14,932 nucleotides of DNA, taken from Deltaproteobacteria bacterium. Its GTDB lineage: Bacteria > Myxococcota_A > JAADFL01. Position 1 is the stretch's first letter. Each line of letters begins with the position of its first letter. The notes under the pieces were generated by a model that did not search any database, was not told the DNA's origin, and saw only the letters and a program-made list of their open reading frames with translations. This document shows, piece by piece, positions 14,383 through 14,932 of this stretch. The DNA is taken from the NCBI GenBank assembly GCA_013152945.1, contig JAADFL010000172.1, positions 1 through 14,932 of the forward strand, read 5' to 3'. A program made the translations under genes and the position numbers.

Positions 14383-14932
14383 TGGACATCCTGCTTACAT
14401 TCACGGGATTTCATGATCCCTATTTCAAGGGGCTGGTAGGGCACGAGGAACAACCCGGTCCTATTCTGTCTCTCCTCTCAGCACGTTCATTCGAGCAGGT
14501 CATTCTGTTTTCCACCCCTCAGACCGACCGGGTTACGCTTGAAACTCAAGACGCAATCTCAACCCTTTATCCTGAAATAGACATTAACATCTTGGATATG
14601 CCCTTAGATGACCCCACTGACTATGCGGGCATATTAAAGGGGTTGCGAGAACATATCCGTGAGATTCAGGAAGCATTGACTGATGCCACGTTTTTTGTAG
14701 CCGTTGCATCAGGCACCCCTCAAATGCACGCTTGCTGGTTTTTATTGTGCGCGGCAGGCGAAATCCCAGCAAGGCTTCTTCATGTTCGCCCTCCTCATTT
14801 TGTTACGAAAGAACGCCCTCTGGTGTCAGAAATCGACCTGACGTCAAACGAGTTTCCTATTGTCAGATCGCAACTCGGAGTTCTATTTGCTGATGAGGAC
14901 ATTCCGGTCGATTGGGAAGCCGCCGTTAATCA
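14382..14932 (+). CDS. CARF-domain protein, RtcR-like N-terminus, cut by window end
   Basis: The frame runs open for 183 codons to the window end. The sequence MDILLTFTGFHDPY begins a Rossmann-like fold; ASGTPQM (109-115) is the CARF hallmark seen in Csm6-type sensors, and the block HACWFLLCAAGEIPARLLHVRPP (116-138) closely resembles the corresponding part of E. coli RtcR (CWFLLAEARYLPARL). In RtcR this domain senses RNA ends or fragments and controls a sigma-54 AAA+ activator that switches on RNA repair genes. Here the output domain lies beyond 14932; a sigma-54 interaction domain plus Fis-type HTH is the best guess. Translation is coupled to the HTH gene by TAATG. A defence-island sensor is the alternative to an RNA-repair regulator. 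Confidence 0.82.
   Translation, partial: MDILLTFTGFHDPYFKGLVGHEEQPGPILSLLSARSFEQVILFSTPQTDRVTLETQDAISTLYPEIDINILDMPLDDPTDYAGILKGLREHIREIQEALTDATFFVAVASGTPQMHACWFLLCAAGEIPARLLHVRPPHFVTKERPLVSEIDLTSNEFPIVRSQLGVLFADEDIPVDWEAAVN

Overview
The window looks like a piece of a chromosome from a Gram-negative bacterium of the former Deltaproteobacteria, most likely Myxococcota or a close relative. Support comes from several secreted proteins with lipoprotein signals, Asp-Thr repeat linkers after the lipid-anchor cysteine (left edge and 10190-10237), and a protein ending in a cysteine-rich, MYXO-CTERM-like sorting tail (8406-10085). The phylum assignment is an inference from protein architecture, not from a marker-gene search.

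Layout. (1) 1-149: start of a lipoprotein on the minus strand, cut by the window edge. (2) 553-2665: a housekeeping operon with a deoxynucleoside kinase, panC (pantothenate synthesis) and smpB (trans-translation), all with non-ATG starts, panC and smpB overlapping by 4 bases. (3) 2719-3837, minus: an M29-type metallo-aminopeptidase, convergent with smpB. (4) 4143-4370: a small acidic protein of unknown function. (5) 4395-7273, minus: a two-gene set with a lipoprotein predicted to be an alpha/alpha toroid and a membrane-anchored reductive-dehalogenase-like protein with two [4Fe-4S] cluster motifs. (6) 7424-12778, plus: three secreted proteins, a PI-PLC-X-like phosphodiesterase, a beta-propeller protein with a sorting tail, and a GH36-family alpha-galactosidase-like lipoprotein; the last two overlap by 4 bases. 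(7) 12801-13227: promoter and complete one-piece tmRNA gene (ssrA) with tag ANGNYAYAA. (8) 13223-14932: an accessory region starting exactly at the tmRNA 3' end. It holds an inverted repeat that uses the tmRNA CACCA, a 4 x 14-bp tandem repeat, a single-domain GIY-YIG nuclease, about 500 bp of non-coding DNA with a long hairpin, a good sigma-70-type promoter, an excisionase-like helix-turn-helix protein, and the start of a CARF-domain protein of the RtcR type that runs off the window.

How it fits together. SmpB and tmRNA, the two partners of trans-translation, are both here but about 10 kb apart. The secreted set in the middle suggests handling of external glycans and phosphodiesters, though substrates cannot be read from sequence. 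The right end looks like the first genes of a defence or RNA-repair island: tmRNA 3' ends are classical integration sites, and the HTH plus CARF pair looks like the regulatory head of an operon whose effectors lie beyond the window. This is the part most likely to hold a poorly described system.
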